Positions 46,181-57,965 of a stretch of 64,000 bases of DNA are shown here, one piece after another. Origin of the DNA: Ascaphus truei (Eukaryota > Chordata > Amphibia > Anura > Ascaphidae); the NCBI GenBank assembly GCA_036426205.1, contig CM071567.1, positions 288,164,145-288,228,144 on the forward strand, written 5' to 3'. How positions within the stretch are numbered: position 1 is the first letter of the stretch; each line of letters begins with the position of its first letter. Below the pieces are notes generated by a model, which saw nothing but the letters and a program-made list of their open reading frames with translations, did no database searches and was not told the origin of the DNA. Position numbers and translations under genes: made by a program.

Positions 46181-47281
46181 ATGTCTACATTAACCCCTGC
46201 CGATCAGTCCTGTGAGGCTCCCCTGGAGGATACATATGTTTCACTAACCAACACTAAGGTTCTAGTATCAGAGAATAAGTCCCTTAGTTCCCCTATTTCT
46301 AACTCTGAAACTGTCACTCCAGGTCTTGTGGGTTTTCCAGCTTTAACCTCTGCTAGGGCTAAAGTTCTGGTTCCTGATAAATGTAGTCAGGAGTCAGGTT
46401 TTTCCCTAAGCTTGGTCGCAGAGTTCCTTCTCCCGGGTATTTCACTGAACCAGCCTGTCGCCCAGAAAGCGGTGATCCCTGCTTCAGCGCATAGTTCCCA
46501 CATTATGGAGTCTGCAGTAATTTCTGGTTTCCCAGACATTCCTTACCAAATCCCTACTTCAGAGACCAGTACCGTTATGATTAACCCCCGTGTACTGTCT
46601 GAGTTCTCCTCCTCTTTAAGCTTAGGGTTAAAAGCATACAGTAGTCTGTATGCCCCTCCTGGGGTTCATATTGTGTTCCCAGGAATGTTTGCTGACGCAC
46701 GGTTTTCTCCCAAAAGTGACACTTTTTCATATAGATTAGTAAAAAGCTTGCACACTGTTTCCCTTTTCGCTGAATTGTGTCTTACTGGTTTGGAGACTCT
46801 GAGAGGTAATGATTCTCCTTCTGATTCTGAAGCTCCTCCTACACTGATTATCGTGACTGGGGGTCCCCCTGATTTCTCTGTCCAGGCTAATTCTCCAGGG
46901 ATCAGCATATCTGTGGTCACTCCCTTAGTACTGTCTGAGGTCACCATGCCTATATTACAAGTCCTGGGGTTTAAATCTGAGCTATTTAGCTGTCCTGTCT
47001 TTGCTGAAACCCAGTCCCTCAGTACTGTGTCTAAATATGCCCCAGCAAACATGGGGTTACTCTGGGAAGAAATTAAAGCTCCTGTCTTAAAGGGTATTTT
47101 TTCTCACATGTCCAGCAAATCTAGAACCTCAGTAATTGTTTCTAAGTCACTTATCAATACATCTGATTTTTTCTCTAATCAAACCCAGACACCCTCACTA
47201 TCGGTTAGGAGTCCTGTGATCAGAGATTTTGCACTAGAAAACACACCGACACAACCTATTTTCATGTTTTTGTCAGATTAG
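46181..47281 (+). CDS. Unrecognised protein of LTR element, part 2
   Basis: A Ser/Thr/Pro-rich frame of about 366 codons (counted from ATG 46181; open from 46160) continues part 1 after a frame shift. There are no Cys-His knuckles, protease or polymerase motifs. Composition suggests a low-complexity, possibly disordered protein. It stops at 47281. A third stretch with broken frames follows to 48290. Confidence 0.4.
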   Translation: MSTLTPADQSCEAPLEDTYVSLTNTKVLVSENKSLSSPISNSETVTPGLVGFPALTSARAKVLVPDKCSQESGFSLSLVAEFLLPGISLNQPVAQKAVIPASAHSSHIMESAVISGFPDIPYQIPTSETSTVMINPRVLSEFSSSLSLGLKAYSSLYAPPGVHIVFPGMFADARFSPKSDTFSYRLVKSLHTVSLFAELCLTGLETLRGNDSPSDSEAPPTLIIVTGGPPDFSVQANSPGISISVVTPLVLSEVTMPILQVLGFKSELFSCPVFAETQSLSTVSKYAPANMGLLWEEIKAPVLKGIFSHMSSKSRTSVIVSKSLINTSDFFSNQTQTPSLSVRSPVIRDFALENTPTQPIFMFLSD

Positions 47282-48293
47282 GTACCCCTGTGGTTAGGGC
47301 CCTTGTAGTTTCAGAAAAGACTCCTTGTACTCCTAAGGGCCGTCATTAAGACTTTTCATAGTTCATACTTACTGCTTGCTGGCTCTCAGGGTCCTGCACT
47401 GAGGTACAGACTTCAGCTTCTGATGTTAGTTTCCCTCCGCCACTACCGGTTTTGCCTTTTTCTCAAGCTTCGATATGAAAAATTCAAGGACTGTTCCTGT
47501 ATTCCCTGACAATACTATCTCCCACTGAGGATTTCCAGTTATTGGAGAGCTCTTCTGTTGTTGCTTCCCTGCTCCTGCTAAACCATGTTTTTTTTCCTCG
47601 GAATTTCGGTTGTCCCTGTTATTTTCTCTCAGTTGGAAATACTCTGTACCTATCCCAAGATTTCGGTCTCTATGCCTTGTTTACTGCTTGCCTTGTCACC
47701 TCCTCAACCAATACCGGAGATGCTTCCACCCAGCCTATACCCTCACTAATCATTCCTGGGAGACTTCTAGAGGGAAAATCCTCACAAATTCCAACATGCA
47801 GTGGTCAGCCAAGACTTTTTCTGTTCCGAGGTTCCTCCTGGCGTATTCGATGAACTATCAGGGCCGCCTATCCTAGTATTCCGTTCCTTTATTAGACTGG
47901 GCTTCCAGTGGGGCATTCTTGCCGTTTCTGCTCTGGAACTCTCTGGTTCTTTCACAGCCCTGGATTTCAAGACATTTTGCGGGGCGAGCCATTTACCAAG
48001 GATGTTTCTTCCACCACTCTCATACCCTGAACTGTACTCACACAAAATTGCTCGTTTACGGATTCCCTTTCCACCTAAAGAACTTTAGGAACAACTCGAT
48101 GTCCCTGAGACCATGGATGGCCTGTCTGGCCGCAGTTCTCACCGGGGGTGGGGGTACACTAAGGACTAACCACGAGTCTCAGGACCACGACTCTCTCCCA
48201 CCTAGACCTAGACGGTTCAGCAACAATTCCCGTCTCCAACTCTATGAGTACTTATGTTCGCCCGAGGTCTCACGTGAAGGGGGGGGGGGGTAC
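47282..48293 (+). other. Interior 3' part and polypurine tract
   Basis: Overlapping short frames of similar Ser/Leu/Pro-rich composition suggest the end of the same coding region with several frame changes. From 48278 a G-run (GAAGGGGGG...TAC) forms the polypurine tract directly before the LTR. Confidence 0.5.
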
Positions 48294-49404
48294 TGTAAGG
48301 AATCCGCTCCGTCCGCGGTTTACTGGTTGCCTTACCTGCAGACCGGTGCAGTCCTGAACTCTTCACCTGATATTACTGCAGCCTGGATTCACTCACCAAA
48401 GCTATACTGCCACACACTCCCTCTTGGTATCTACTGCAGCTGTGCAATCTATCACTCACAATCCAGCCTGTATTCACTTATTGGAGCAGGACCTTCACAC
48501 CCCCCCGCCGGTATTGGTTCCGCTGGCCTTTAAGTACTTATGTTCCCACAATGCTCCCTGCCGAGCATAGTTCCTTACCGGATGTCAACTACCTGTTCTG
48601 CCACAGCTCCTGCTTGTTCTCCTGTGCTGAAGCGAGGTTCCGTCCTGTGTCCTTCAGCTTCCTTCAAGCTCCCGCTTGTTCTCCTGTGCTGAAGTGGAGG
48701 TTCCGCCCTGCGTCTTCAGCTTCCTTCAAGCTCCCACTTGTTCTTCTGGCTGAAGCGGAGGTTCCGTCCTGCATCCTTCAGCTTCCGTTCTCCTGTGCTG
48801 AAGCAGAGGTTTCGTCCCTGCGTCTTCAGCCTCCTGGATTCCTGCATGAAGCGGAGGTTTCGCTCCTGCGTCCTTCAGTCTCCTGGATTCTGCAACTGAA
48901 GCGGAGGTTTCCCTGTGTATCTACAGCTTCCTGGTTCCTGGGGCCTACTCTTTCCCTAATCTAGAGAGGCCGTGTCCTGGTTCCTGCAGCTGCTACAGAG
49001 GATTCCCTAGCCCGCTCAAACACTTGCGCTGTGGCACTGGTTTAATCCGAGCAGCTAGGCGGTGTGTAAATCTGGTCTGTCTTCCACCTCCTGAGACCAG
49101 TACCATGGGCCATGTTCGCCGCACGCTCAGAGGCCACCCCCCGCTCCTAAGCTGAAGCAGGGCTTTCCTGACTCCCTGTTCCGAACTCCTGCTTGGACAA
49201 TGTTTTATTCTGACGTCTCCTGTCCTGACCCTGGCTTGTACAACGACGATGTCTGTCTTCTCCTATCCTGATCCTGCTACGTACAGTATGACTAACGAAC
49301 TTCACAATCCGGATCAGCCTGCGCGGTCTAAAGTCGGTTGCTTTTATAACCCCACCTCAGCCTCGCGGTCCGACCCTGGTTTTGGCGAGGCACAAACCGT
49401 GACA
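48294..49404 (+). repeat. 3' LTR of second non-autonomous element
   Basis: It starts TGTAAGGAATCC and ends CCGTGACA, 1111 bp. It contains five to six imperfect tandem units of about 60 bases (CTGAAGCGGAGGTT / CTTCAGCTTCC) between 48610 and 48930. The last 430 bases recur at 51309-51735. Confidence 0.8.
48610..48930 (+). repeat. ~60-bp tandem repeats in LTR
   Basis: Repeated CTGAAGCGGAGGTTCCG and TTCAGCTTCCTTC-type boxes give five to six imperfect units. They could act as LTR enhancer repeats, but that is inference. Confidence 0.7.
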
Positions 49405-49700
49405 GTTGGGACATCTTTTAGAAAGGAAAGGTATACGGGATACACCAAATAAGTATACATGGAAGGATGTTGATCCAGGGATAATCCGATTGCCAATTCT
49501 TGGAGTCAGGAAGAATTTATTTTTCCCCTTTTAGATATCATTGGATGATATGTCACTGGGGGTTTTTTTGTTTGCCGTTCCTCTGGATCAATAAGTAAGT
49601 ATAGATATAGGGATAACGTATCTGTTGTCTAAATTTAGCATAGGTTGAACTTGATGGACTATGTCTTTTTTCAACCTCATCTACTATGTAATTATGTATA
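49405..49700 (+). mobile_element. CR1-like LINE 3' tail (unit A)
   Basis: This contains the ATCTTTTAGAAAGGAAAGG block, the GAGTCAGGAAG block and the terminal TTTTTCAACCTCATCTACTA string. The same sequence is on the minus strand at 63240-63530, there joined to CR1 coding sequence. It directly follows the LTR end. Confidence 0.7.
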
Positions 49701-51300
49701 TGTTTCTATAGAAAATGTTTAGTGTATAGATTTTTTTTGCCATCTGTTTGCTCACCAATTTTAATACTAATAGGGTGCTAAACATCAGAGAATGCATGAA
49801 AATAAAACTGAAAAACATACTGTAAAAAGACCCCTTATAAGAGCACAAGAGAAGTGCAGTTCCCAGGATCTACACTAGAGTGTTATGTGGTACTGGAAGA
49901 ATTGAGGCAAAGTACACAGTAAGCATACTTTAAGGTAACTGACTACTGATGCCGCAGCCATTATCCTCCCACTGGCGCATTACAGAAGGTCACACAAAAT
50001 GCCACAGCGGAGCAGACACCACTTTAACAATTAGAGGCATGCAAAAAAGGGTGTGTCTACCGCAACATTTCTCCCACTGGCATGTCAGCTAGTTGCAGTA
50101 ACATCTGCTATATCTGTAGTTAAGATTAGACAAGAGACACAGTGGAGATACTACAGCACTCCTACACTGAAAAACCCACTATTCCCACTATTTATTCTTC
50201 CCTAAACATTTATAAGAAACCATTTTGTTTATTGATAGTATGATTTCATCACTGAGCTAATTCACAGCAGTTTAAACAATGGTGAAAATTGATTCATTAC
50301 CACAGTTTGCCTGACAATGTAACGATCTCTCACATATGTATTATACTTCTATGTGATTTAAGTGCTAATGTTTCTCAGGTATGGATAACCCAAGATAACA
50401 TAATACAGAATGTATGAATATACTGTAATTCCAAGCATTGTTTTAATCTTCTATCGTATTCAGTAGAATGGCAAAGGGGGCATTCTGTTGCCACTAAAGA
50501 GAATAATGGGGCATTACTGTACATGTGAACATGTACAGAGAATGCTATGTACCATGTTCCCGATTAGAATAGAACTCGTTGGCCGAGATCTGCAAGTGGT
50601 GCTAAGCTTAGCACACATTTACTTCTATTCATATGAATGAGAGTACAGTTGTGCTAAATATCCCCTTTGTGCATCTGCACCTTAGTTGCTTATGTTTTAG
50701 TCCCATCTAACGTACGTAAATGTTTTTTTTTTTTCGTACTGTAGAACTTACTGTTTCTTTAAATTAAGCAGGTGCTTAGACCTATAGTATAGTCGCTGGA
50801 AAACTGAAAATGCATTATACTAAATATGTGTGACAGTTTCGTTTGTATTATGCAAAGTCCTTATGTTGCGCAAATTGCAACAGTGCTATTATGGTGCAGA
50901 AGTACACACAATGTAGCATTAATATAACTTGTGAAATACGGGATTATTCATTGCACCTTTATAATAAATAACGATGGAAACATTTGCAACAAAAAGTGTT
51001 AACTACTGAACATTTTATACAATTATTTTCAGCAACTTGTTTTTCCATCAACTGAAAAAAAATTAGATGTTCCAGGAAAGCACATAGTACACATTATTAT
51101 TGTGCAAACTGTGTTTACTGATATATATTATTCTGTATTTGTTCTTATTGTTTTATATAGCTTTAGACAAGGTAAACAGAGCTGTGCTGCTTAATGGGTA
51201 CTGTATCATGAATCATTTTGATGAAGAGTTTAATGTTACAGTAGGTATTGTCAGAGCATATAGGCTAAACTTTAGCCCTAATTTGAGAATGCGCAGATTG
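49701..51300. other. Anonymous AT-rich DNA in unit A
   Basis: No coding domain seen. Repeated almost exactly in unit B. Confidence 0.6.
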
Positions 51301-51308
51301 TCCATTAG

Positions 51309-53645
51309 TTCCTGGTTCCTGCGCTGCTACAGAGGATTCCCTAGCCCGCTCAGGACACTTGCGCTGTGGCACTGGTTTAACCGAGCAGCTAGGCGGTGTG
51401 TAAATCTGGTCTGTCTTCCACCTCCTGAGACCAGTACCATGGGCCATGTTCGCCGCACGCGCAGAGGCCACCCCCGCGCTCCTAAGCTGAAGCAGGGCTT
51501 TCCTGACTCCCTGTTGCCGAACTCCTGCTTGGACAATGTTTATTCTGACGTCTCCTGTCCTGACCCTGGCTTGTACAACGACGATGCTGTCTTCTCCTAT
51601 CCTGATCCTGCTACGTACAGTATGACTACGAACTTCACAATCCGGATCAGCCTGCGCGGTCTAAAGTCGGTGCTTTTATAACCCCACCTCAGCCTCGCGG
51701 TCCGACCCTGGTTTGTGGCGAGCACAACCGTGACAGTTGGACATCTTTTTAGAAAGGAAAGGTATACAGGGATACACCAAATAAGTATACATGGGAAGGA
51801 TGTTGATCCAGGGATAAATCCGATTGCCAATTCTTGGAGTCAGGAAGGAATTTATTTTTCCCCTTTTAGATATCATTGGATGATATGTCACTGGGGTTTT
51901 TTGTTTGCCTTCCTCTGGATCAATAAGTAAGTATAGATATAGGATAACGTATCTGTTGTCTAAATTTAGCATAGGTTGAACTTGATGGACTTATGTCTTT
52001 TTTCAACCTCATCTACTATGTAATTATGTATATGTTTCTATAGAAAATGTTTAGTGTAATAGATTATTTTTTGCCATCTGTTTGCTCACCAATTTTAAAT
52101 ACTAATAGGGTGCTAAACATCAGAGAATGCATGAAAATAAAACTGAAAAACATACTGTAAAAGACCCCTTATAAAGAGCACAAGAGAAGTGCAGTTCCCA
52201 GTATCTACACTAGAGTGTTATGTGGTACTGGAAGAATTGAGGCAAAGTACACAGTAAGCATACTTTAAGGTAACTGACATACTGATGCAGCAGCCATTAT
52301 TCCTCCCACTGGCGCATTACAGAAGGTCACACAAAATGCACCAGCGGGAGCAGACACCATTTAACAATATTAGAGGCATGCAAAAAAGGGGTGTGTCTAC
52401 CGCAACATTTCTCCCACTGGCATGTCAGCTAGTGCAGTAACATCTGCTATATCTGTAGTTAAGATTAGACAAGAGACACAGTGGGAGATACTACAGCACT
52501 CCTACACTGAAAAACTCACTATTCCCACTATTTATTCTTCCCTAAACATTTATAAGAACCATTTTGTTTATTGATAGTATGATTTCATCACTGAGCTAAT
52601 TCACAGCAGTTTAAACAATGGTGAAATATTGATTCATTACCCCAGTTTGCCTGACAATGTAAACGATCTCTCACATATGTGAATTATTACTTCTATGTGA
52701 TTTAAGTGCTAATGTTTCTCAGGTATGGATAACAACCAAGATAACATAATACAGAATGTATGAATATACTGTAATTCCAAGGCATTGTTTTAATCTTCTA
52801 TCGTATTCAGTAGAATGGCAAGGGGGCATTCTGTTGCCACTAAAGAGAATAATGGGGCATATACTGTACATGTGAACATGTACAGTAGAATGCTATGTAC
52901 CATGTTCCCGATTAGAATAGAACTCGTTGGCCGAGATCTGCAAGTGGTGCTAAGCTTTAGCACACATTTACTTCTATTCATATGAATGAGAGTACAGTTG
53001 TGCTAAATATCCCCTTTGTGCATCTGCACCTTAGTTGGCTATATTTTAGTCCCATCTAACGTAACGTAAAATGTTTTTTTTTTTTCGTACTGTAGAACTT
53101 ACTGTTTCTTTAAATTAGCAAGGTGCTTAGACCTATAGTATAGTCGCTGGAAAACTGAAAATGCATTATACTAAATATGTTGTGACAGTTTCGTTTGTAT
53201 TATGCAAAGTCCTTATGTTGCAAATTGCAACAGATGCTATTATGGTTGCAGAAGTACAACAATGTAGCAATTAATATAACTTGTGAAATACGGGATTATT
53301 CATTGCACCTTTATAATAAATAACGAGGAAACATTTGCAACAAAAAGTGTTAACTACTGAACATTTATACAATTATTTTCAGCAACTTGTTTTTCCATCA
53401 ACTGAAAAAAAATTAGATGTTCCAGGAAAGCACATAGCACATTATTATTGTGCAAACTGTGTTTACTGATATTATTATTCTGTATTTGTTCTTATTGTTT
53501 TATATAGCTTTAGACAATGTAAACAGAGCTGTGCTGCTTTAAATGGGTACTGTATCATGAATCATTTTGATGAAGAGTTTAATGTTACAGTAGGTATTGT
53601 ATAGAGATAGGCTAAACTTTAGCCCTAATTTGAGAATGCAGCAGA
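51309..53645 (+). repeat. Tandem duplication, unit B
   Basis: Partial LTR at 51309-51735 (ends CCGTGACA), then the same flank as unit A. The frame at 51100-51681 crosses the junction and includes the same MGH start as the LTR element. It is not a separate gene. Confidence 0.85.
51736..52035 (+). mobile_element. CR1-like LINE 3' tail (unit B)
   Basis: Duplicate of 49405-49700 with several one-base indel differences. Confidence 0.7.
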
Positions 53646-53714
53646 TTGTCCAATTCCTTTCAACCACGGAATCCAGTGGATTTTTTCCCCAATCACTCAT
53701 AATCTGTGCAGTGA
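52036..53714. other. Anonymous AT-rich DNA in unit B and right flank
   Basis: No gene recognised. The end of the duplicated segment is near 53645. The remainder is single-copy flank up to the target duplication at 53715. Confidence 0.6.
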
Positions 53715-53728
53715 ATTTGAATTATGAA

Positions 53729-54474
53729 GTGGATAAGGGAAACTCCCTTAATTGGGTGCTCCATATACCTCCAGTGCTGCCATATATAGGCGTATAGTAA
53801 TGTCATTTAGAGCAGGGTTAACATCCTCCTTAATAATAACACCAGCAACTCAAATTCCCAAAGTGGAGAGAAACAATGAGGCAACCGTAGTCCATTCAAT
53901 GAAGGGAGAAAGCCATCTAACCTATCCGGTGAGTATATAACTACACCCGGCGGTCCCTCTGCGGGTGGGCTAATCATAACCTCCCATAACTTCTGAAAAT
54001 GTAGGAGTATGTACTCACACTTCCAGTCTGTTCTCTGCTGCGCTTCTCTCGCTGGGATTAGCTGGATGACCCCTGCTCCGTTGCGTGCCTCGGTCCCAAT
54101 GGTAAGGCAGTAAATGGTAAAGTAATAGAACGAGCACTGCTGTTTGAATAGGCTGGAGGCAAGGTGCTGTAAAAATAACTTTATTCCGGCATACAAGCCA
54201 AAGTTAAAACCACATGAAGAGGATCCTCTGACGTGTCTTAACAGCCGAGACTGAAGGGAGGAGCCATGTACCTGCGCACAGGGGGAGGGGCTATATATAG
54301 CGAGGTCCGGTTGCCTTAGATCACTCTTTGATAAAGTCCCCCAAGGGACGAAACGCGTCAGAGGATCCTCCTCATGTGGTTTTAACTTTGGCTTGTATGC
54401 CGGAATAAAGTTATTTTTACAGCACCTTGCCTCCAGCCTATTCAAACAGCAGTGCTCGTTCTATTACTTTACCG
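53729..54474 (+). mobile_element. Foldback insertion with hammerhead-like core
   Basis: It is bounded by the 14-bp direct repeat ATTTGAATTATGAA (53715-53728, 54475-54488). Arms 54116-54233 and 54356-54473 are inverted copies differing at one of 118 positions. A hammerhead-like motif overlaps the inner edge of the right arm. It is non-coding. Inverted pseudo-LTRs plus a hammerhead and a 13-14 bp duplication fit a Penelope-type insertion reduced to its terminus. Confidence 0.75.
54319..54367 (+). ncRNA. Hammerhead-like motif, best plus-strand copy
   Basis: Stem I: GATCACTCT (54319-54327) with AGAGGATC (54360-54367), eight pairs and one bulged A. Then TTGATAAA, stem II GTCCC/GGGAC around CCAA, and GAAA at 54350-54353. 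The short stem III ACGCGT and C at the cleavage position (54359) follow. Deviations from consensus: C3 is U, G8 is A and one extra A precedes stem II. The fold is otherwise complete. Self-cleavage is untested. Confidence 0.6.
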
Positions 54475-54488
54475 ATTTGAATTATGAA

Positions 54489-56019
54489 CCTGTACACGGA
54501 AGCCGCATCTGCAAACATAATAGGAATCTGCAAATTATAATTGGAAGAGTATATGCAGATGTAGTCGGATTTACAATGTTTGGGACAGCACAAAACCAAG
54601 TGTAAATCCCTTGCATGTATTTGAATGTTGCAGTTCCGCGACAGCAGCTGCAAAATTGAATTTTGTATCTGCAGAAGTATGCCTGCAGTAATGATAGGTG
54701 GTGCTAGTGTTTTAGTGGATTTTTAATCTAAATGCAATGTAACCCATCCCATATTCCCATACACTGTTTCAATAAAAAAAAAACTTCAGAATACTAAAAA
54801 ACATTTTTAAAGTATGACATTTGTATTAGAGTAAATTAAAGTATAGAGATAAAGACCAAACATTTTGGGAAATAAAACAATCTTCTTATAATAATACAAT
54901 CTGTTTCAATCTTCGATCTTCTTGCTGTCTCTTGTACTGTATCACCTGTAAAATAATCGAGAAGCAATAGATGCATTAATTATACCGTGCTGCTGTGTTG
55001 GTATGCATTCACGTTCTAAGTAAACCGAATGTAATGCATATGCATTTCACTGAATTTGTGTGCATACGTAGTACAGATTTTGCAAATTGCATTTAATGCA
55101 TACATTAGCCTTGTTGACAGTGAACAGGCTGCCAAATGTCCAAACTGCAAAAAATGGAGGGGAAAAAAGACTAAACAATGAAAACAAATTGCAAAACTAA
55201 ATGAACGTATTAAAAACTATTTTTAAATTTAAAAAACTAATTTTTTAGTCATTAGTTTCATTCACGGTTTAGCCCAGCTCACAGTCCTCTGATGCCATCC
55301 TCTCAAAAAGAAGGTCCATTTTTTGGTCCATTGTGTTCAGTCTCTGCTCCAGATATGGTGGCAGGGAATGATCAATAGCAAATCTTTCTTCAGGTGTGAC
55401 ATCACAATTGTCCATTGCAAATTCACTAGACATTGCCAAGCTGCGTCTGATCAAGGCACCAGTTACAGCTAAATAATAGCTCTTTACTTGGTGGGGGTTG
55501 TGATATATCAAAGTTGGGCTGAGCTGGATCTGGAGTCGGTTATCAGGTGAGGTGAGCTGGGTGTGATGGTGATTGGGGTATAGTTACTGTACCTTGTGTA
55601 GAATCAGCTTTCTGGGTAATTCGCTGTCAATGGTTTTGGCAATCTTCTTTTTCCATATTGGTACAGGAGTCTTCCCCTCAGAGTTTTGGGTGCTTCCGTA
55701 TTTTTTTTGTTTCTATAATCTTTGTACTTGTGGTTTTTGGGGTTGTGGGTCATCTTGTATCAGCAGGTATCCTGCACTTTCTTACAATATCATTGTGAAT
55801 TTACAATGCAACAATTTTCATTGTTCTCGTGTTGCTGCAGTTGTGATTATAGTTCTCACGGGCCAGAGAACAGTAAGCAGCCCAAGAGGATTAAGTTTGC
55901 AGGGTTCTATGTTCTGATCAAGACCCCTAGCGATAATATTTTTGGGCCATCTGTAGGGAGTGGATACCGATACTCTCCTTTCAGATTAGCTGTGCAGCCA
56001 TCTGCAGCCATCTGCAGCC
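54489..56019. other. Mostly anonymous DNA
   Basis: AT-rich with a triple GCAGCCATCT repeat at about 55993-56018. The only frame of note is on the minus strand at 55269-55511. Confidence 0.5.
55269..55511 (-). CDS. 80-codon frame, function unknown
   Basis: The protein is charged and plausible in composition (EERFAIDHSLPPYLEQRLNT, DQKMDLLFERMASEDCELG). It could be the C-terminal exon of a transposon-associated DNA-binding protein or a decayed host exon. No family was recognised, and upstream exons were not found. Confidence 0.25.
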   Translation of the reverse strand: MIYHNPHQVKSYYLAVTGALIRRSLAMSSEFAMDNCDVTPEERFAIDHSLPPYLEQRLNTMDQKMDLLFERMASEDCELG

Positions 56020-56024
56020 GTGTA

Positions 56025-57345
56025 TTCACAGCAACGGTAAGATGCAGAGCTGTATTTACTTACCCAGATGATGTAGATACTCTTATATGGGTTTCTTCAT
56101 CATGACGGGGAAGATACATAGCCTTACTTGGTCATCAAGGGTCTGGTGTGCCTTTCCAGCCCCCTTGATGATATTGATGACAAATATGTATGTTGCAACT
56201 CTCCTACAAGAGGAGAAAAGAGCAGCACTCAAGAGATCAACTTTCTCTTTAAAATCAATAAAAATCAAAAATGTAAATTTAGAAATGTTGCTATAATAAT
56301 TAAAAACATCTTATTACATATCTAATTCTTGTATGGCTATGATTTATGAATATAATTAACTATTTGGCTTACATTTTTTGATTGATGGGTCTTTGTCGGG
56401 AGTGTCAGGAAATTGAAGTTTTTGCTACTAAAGTAGTTATCAACTTTTAATTGGAAGTCAACATTCCAATGGGCGACATTCAGGGTAACATTGACATAGC
56501 ATATAGCAATAATGTTATCAGGTAATAGCCTTGATTTATATTGCTGTCATAGATTTGAAAGAGGAAGTAGATATATTGTTTGCAATTAACTGGTTTTTAA
56601 TGTTTCTAATTCTGTCATATTCATTCACACCCATTAAGATGCTTTCACTAAAGTGTATAGCTATTCTTATAATTTTAGTGCAAAATATGTAGCCATTTTA
56701 TTTTTGCAGTTTGTACTGTATGTGTGTATGTTTTGTTAATTCAAATGTTTAATTTATCTAGGGTTATAATTTCACGGTTGATTATTTCACTTTAGCATGA
56801 CATTCACATTGAACTTTACGCTGGTTTTATCTCCCTTGGTGTCTTTGAACAGCTTTTAGGTAATTAAACTCACATATTGATGAAATAACGTTAGTATAAA
56901 AACGTAATGACGCTTGATCTGGGGATAATGTGATGATGTGCATCACACAGGTGTTTTAATCACTGATTATGTATATAAGCAATGGGTGTTTAACACACTA
57001 TTATCTTGACAAAGATTCTGGTTATGGATAGAACATTTTATTCTGTTTAAAAAAAATCTTTTTATATTTTTGTTCCAGACCTCTGGAGTGCTGCTCTTTT
57101 TGCCTCTTGTAGGAGAGTTGAAATTTAGAGTATACTGATTGTGCCTTCGGCGTCAGGCATGCAGCAAGGCAATATGATTTTGAAAGTCAAGGAAGTGCAC
57201 CTTTGTTTTTCTTTTTAATATATGACCACATATGGCCATATAGCTCCCCCGCATGATGTAGAGACCCATATAAGGGCTTCTTCTTGATCCTGGAGTAAGG
57301 GAATACAGCCCTGCATCTTACCTGCAATGCGGGGACATGGCCACA
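56025..57345. mobile_element. Foldback, Penelope-type terminus pair
   Basis: Sequences near 56030-56100 and 57245-57335 are inverted, diverged copies (AAGATGCAGRGCTGTATT, CTTATATGGGT). Inner blocks near 56190-56230 and 57088-57125 (CTCCTACAAGAGG, AAGAGCAGCACTC) also pair in inverted orientation. A TTGACAAAGATTC string just before the right arm (57007 on) resembles a worn hammerhead. Non-coding. Ends and target duplication were not resolved. Confidence 0.5.
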
Positions 57346-57965
57346 GACAGAGAGATGGAGAGACAGCTGCACAGCTCAACTTAATGGTGAGCTCTCTCTC
57401 CCATCAAGCAAACGATTATTGCTGAGGGGTTCCCATTCAAAAGCATGGACACCTACTGCGTTAATCATTCTGGACCACATACATTGCTTTTCTTATGATC
57501 ATGGAGGTGCTGTGTTCGGGCTGTGGGTTTCTGCATTTTTTTTCCATGGTCACAAGGACAGTAAGTCTTGCTGCATCTGTATGCATAGTATCGCTGACAT
57601 CACAGGGGCCACATTCATCACAAGGTGTAAATGTTGGGCTGGGATTGGTTCTCTACTGTTTCAAGGTGTCAAAAGTAGGAGTATATCTATACCTGTAGCT
57701 TTTCCTGTATAATACCATGAAGATGCAATACACAATAAACATTCATTTGTATTTCAGTACATTCTGAATAGCAGCCATGACAAAAATAAAGCATTGCAAT
57801 AATGCATATGTACAACAAGGGAAATCCAGGTGACACTACACTGCTTTTAGGTATCATGCTGAAGGATTGATAACAGTTTTCAAAATTGTCTAAAGGGTTA
57901 GAACAATATACACTCATCTATAAACTTTTTCCTCTAATCTTATTCTTCATGCAGCATGTACTTTA
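57346..57965. other. No gene recognised
   Basis: The sequence probably includes the upstream part of the transposase gene, but no domain could be read. Frames at 57419-57712 lack recognisable motifs. Confidence 0.4.

Larger units (their letters stand above)
45220..49404 (+). mobile_element. Second non-autonomous LTR element
   Basis: A partial 5' LTR (45220-45541), an interior of 2.75 kb and a full 3' LTR (48294-49404). LTR boundaries come from comparing three copies of the ...CCGTGACA end (45541, 49404, 51735). The polypurine tract and LTR start match those of the chromovirus at 16.6 kb (TAC|TGTAAGGAAT). The interior has two long frames without protease, RT or integrase motifs. Confidence 0.75.
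48976..51308 (+). repeat. Tandem duplication, unit A
   Basis: This contains the last 430 bases of the LTR plus 1.9 kb of 3' flank. It matches unit B (51309-53645) throughout. Differences are largely single-base gains and losses. The junction to unit B is at ATTGTCCATTAG|TTCCTGG. Confidence 0.85.

Noticed and set aside
51100..51681. 193-codon frame beginning in anonymous DNA
   Set aside because: It crosses the tandem-duplication junction and only reproduces the LTR-borne start of the 45-kb element.
57003..57035. Hammerhead motif in the 56-kb foldback
   Set aside because: Only TTGACAAAGATTC is recognisable. No GAAA box or stem II closure follows, so it is not listed as a motif.
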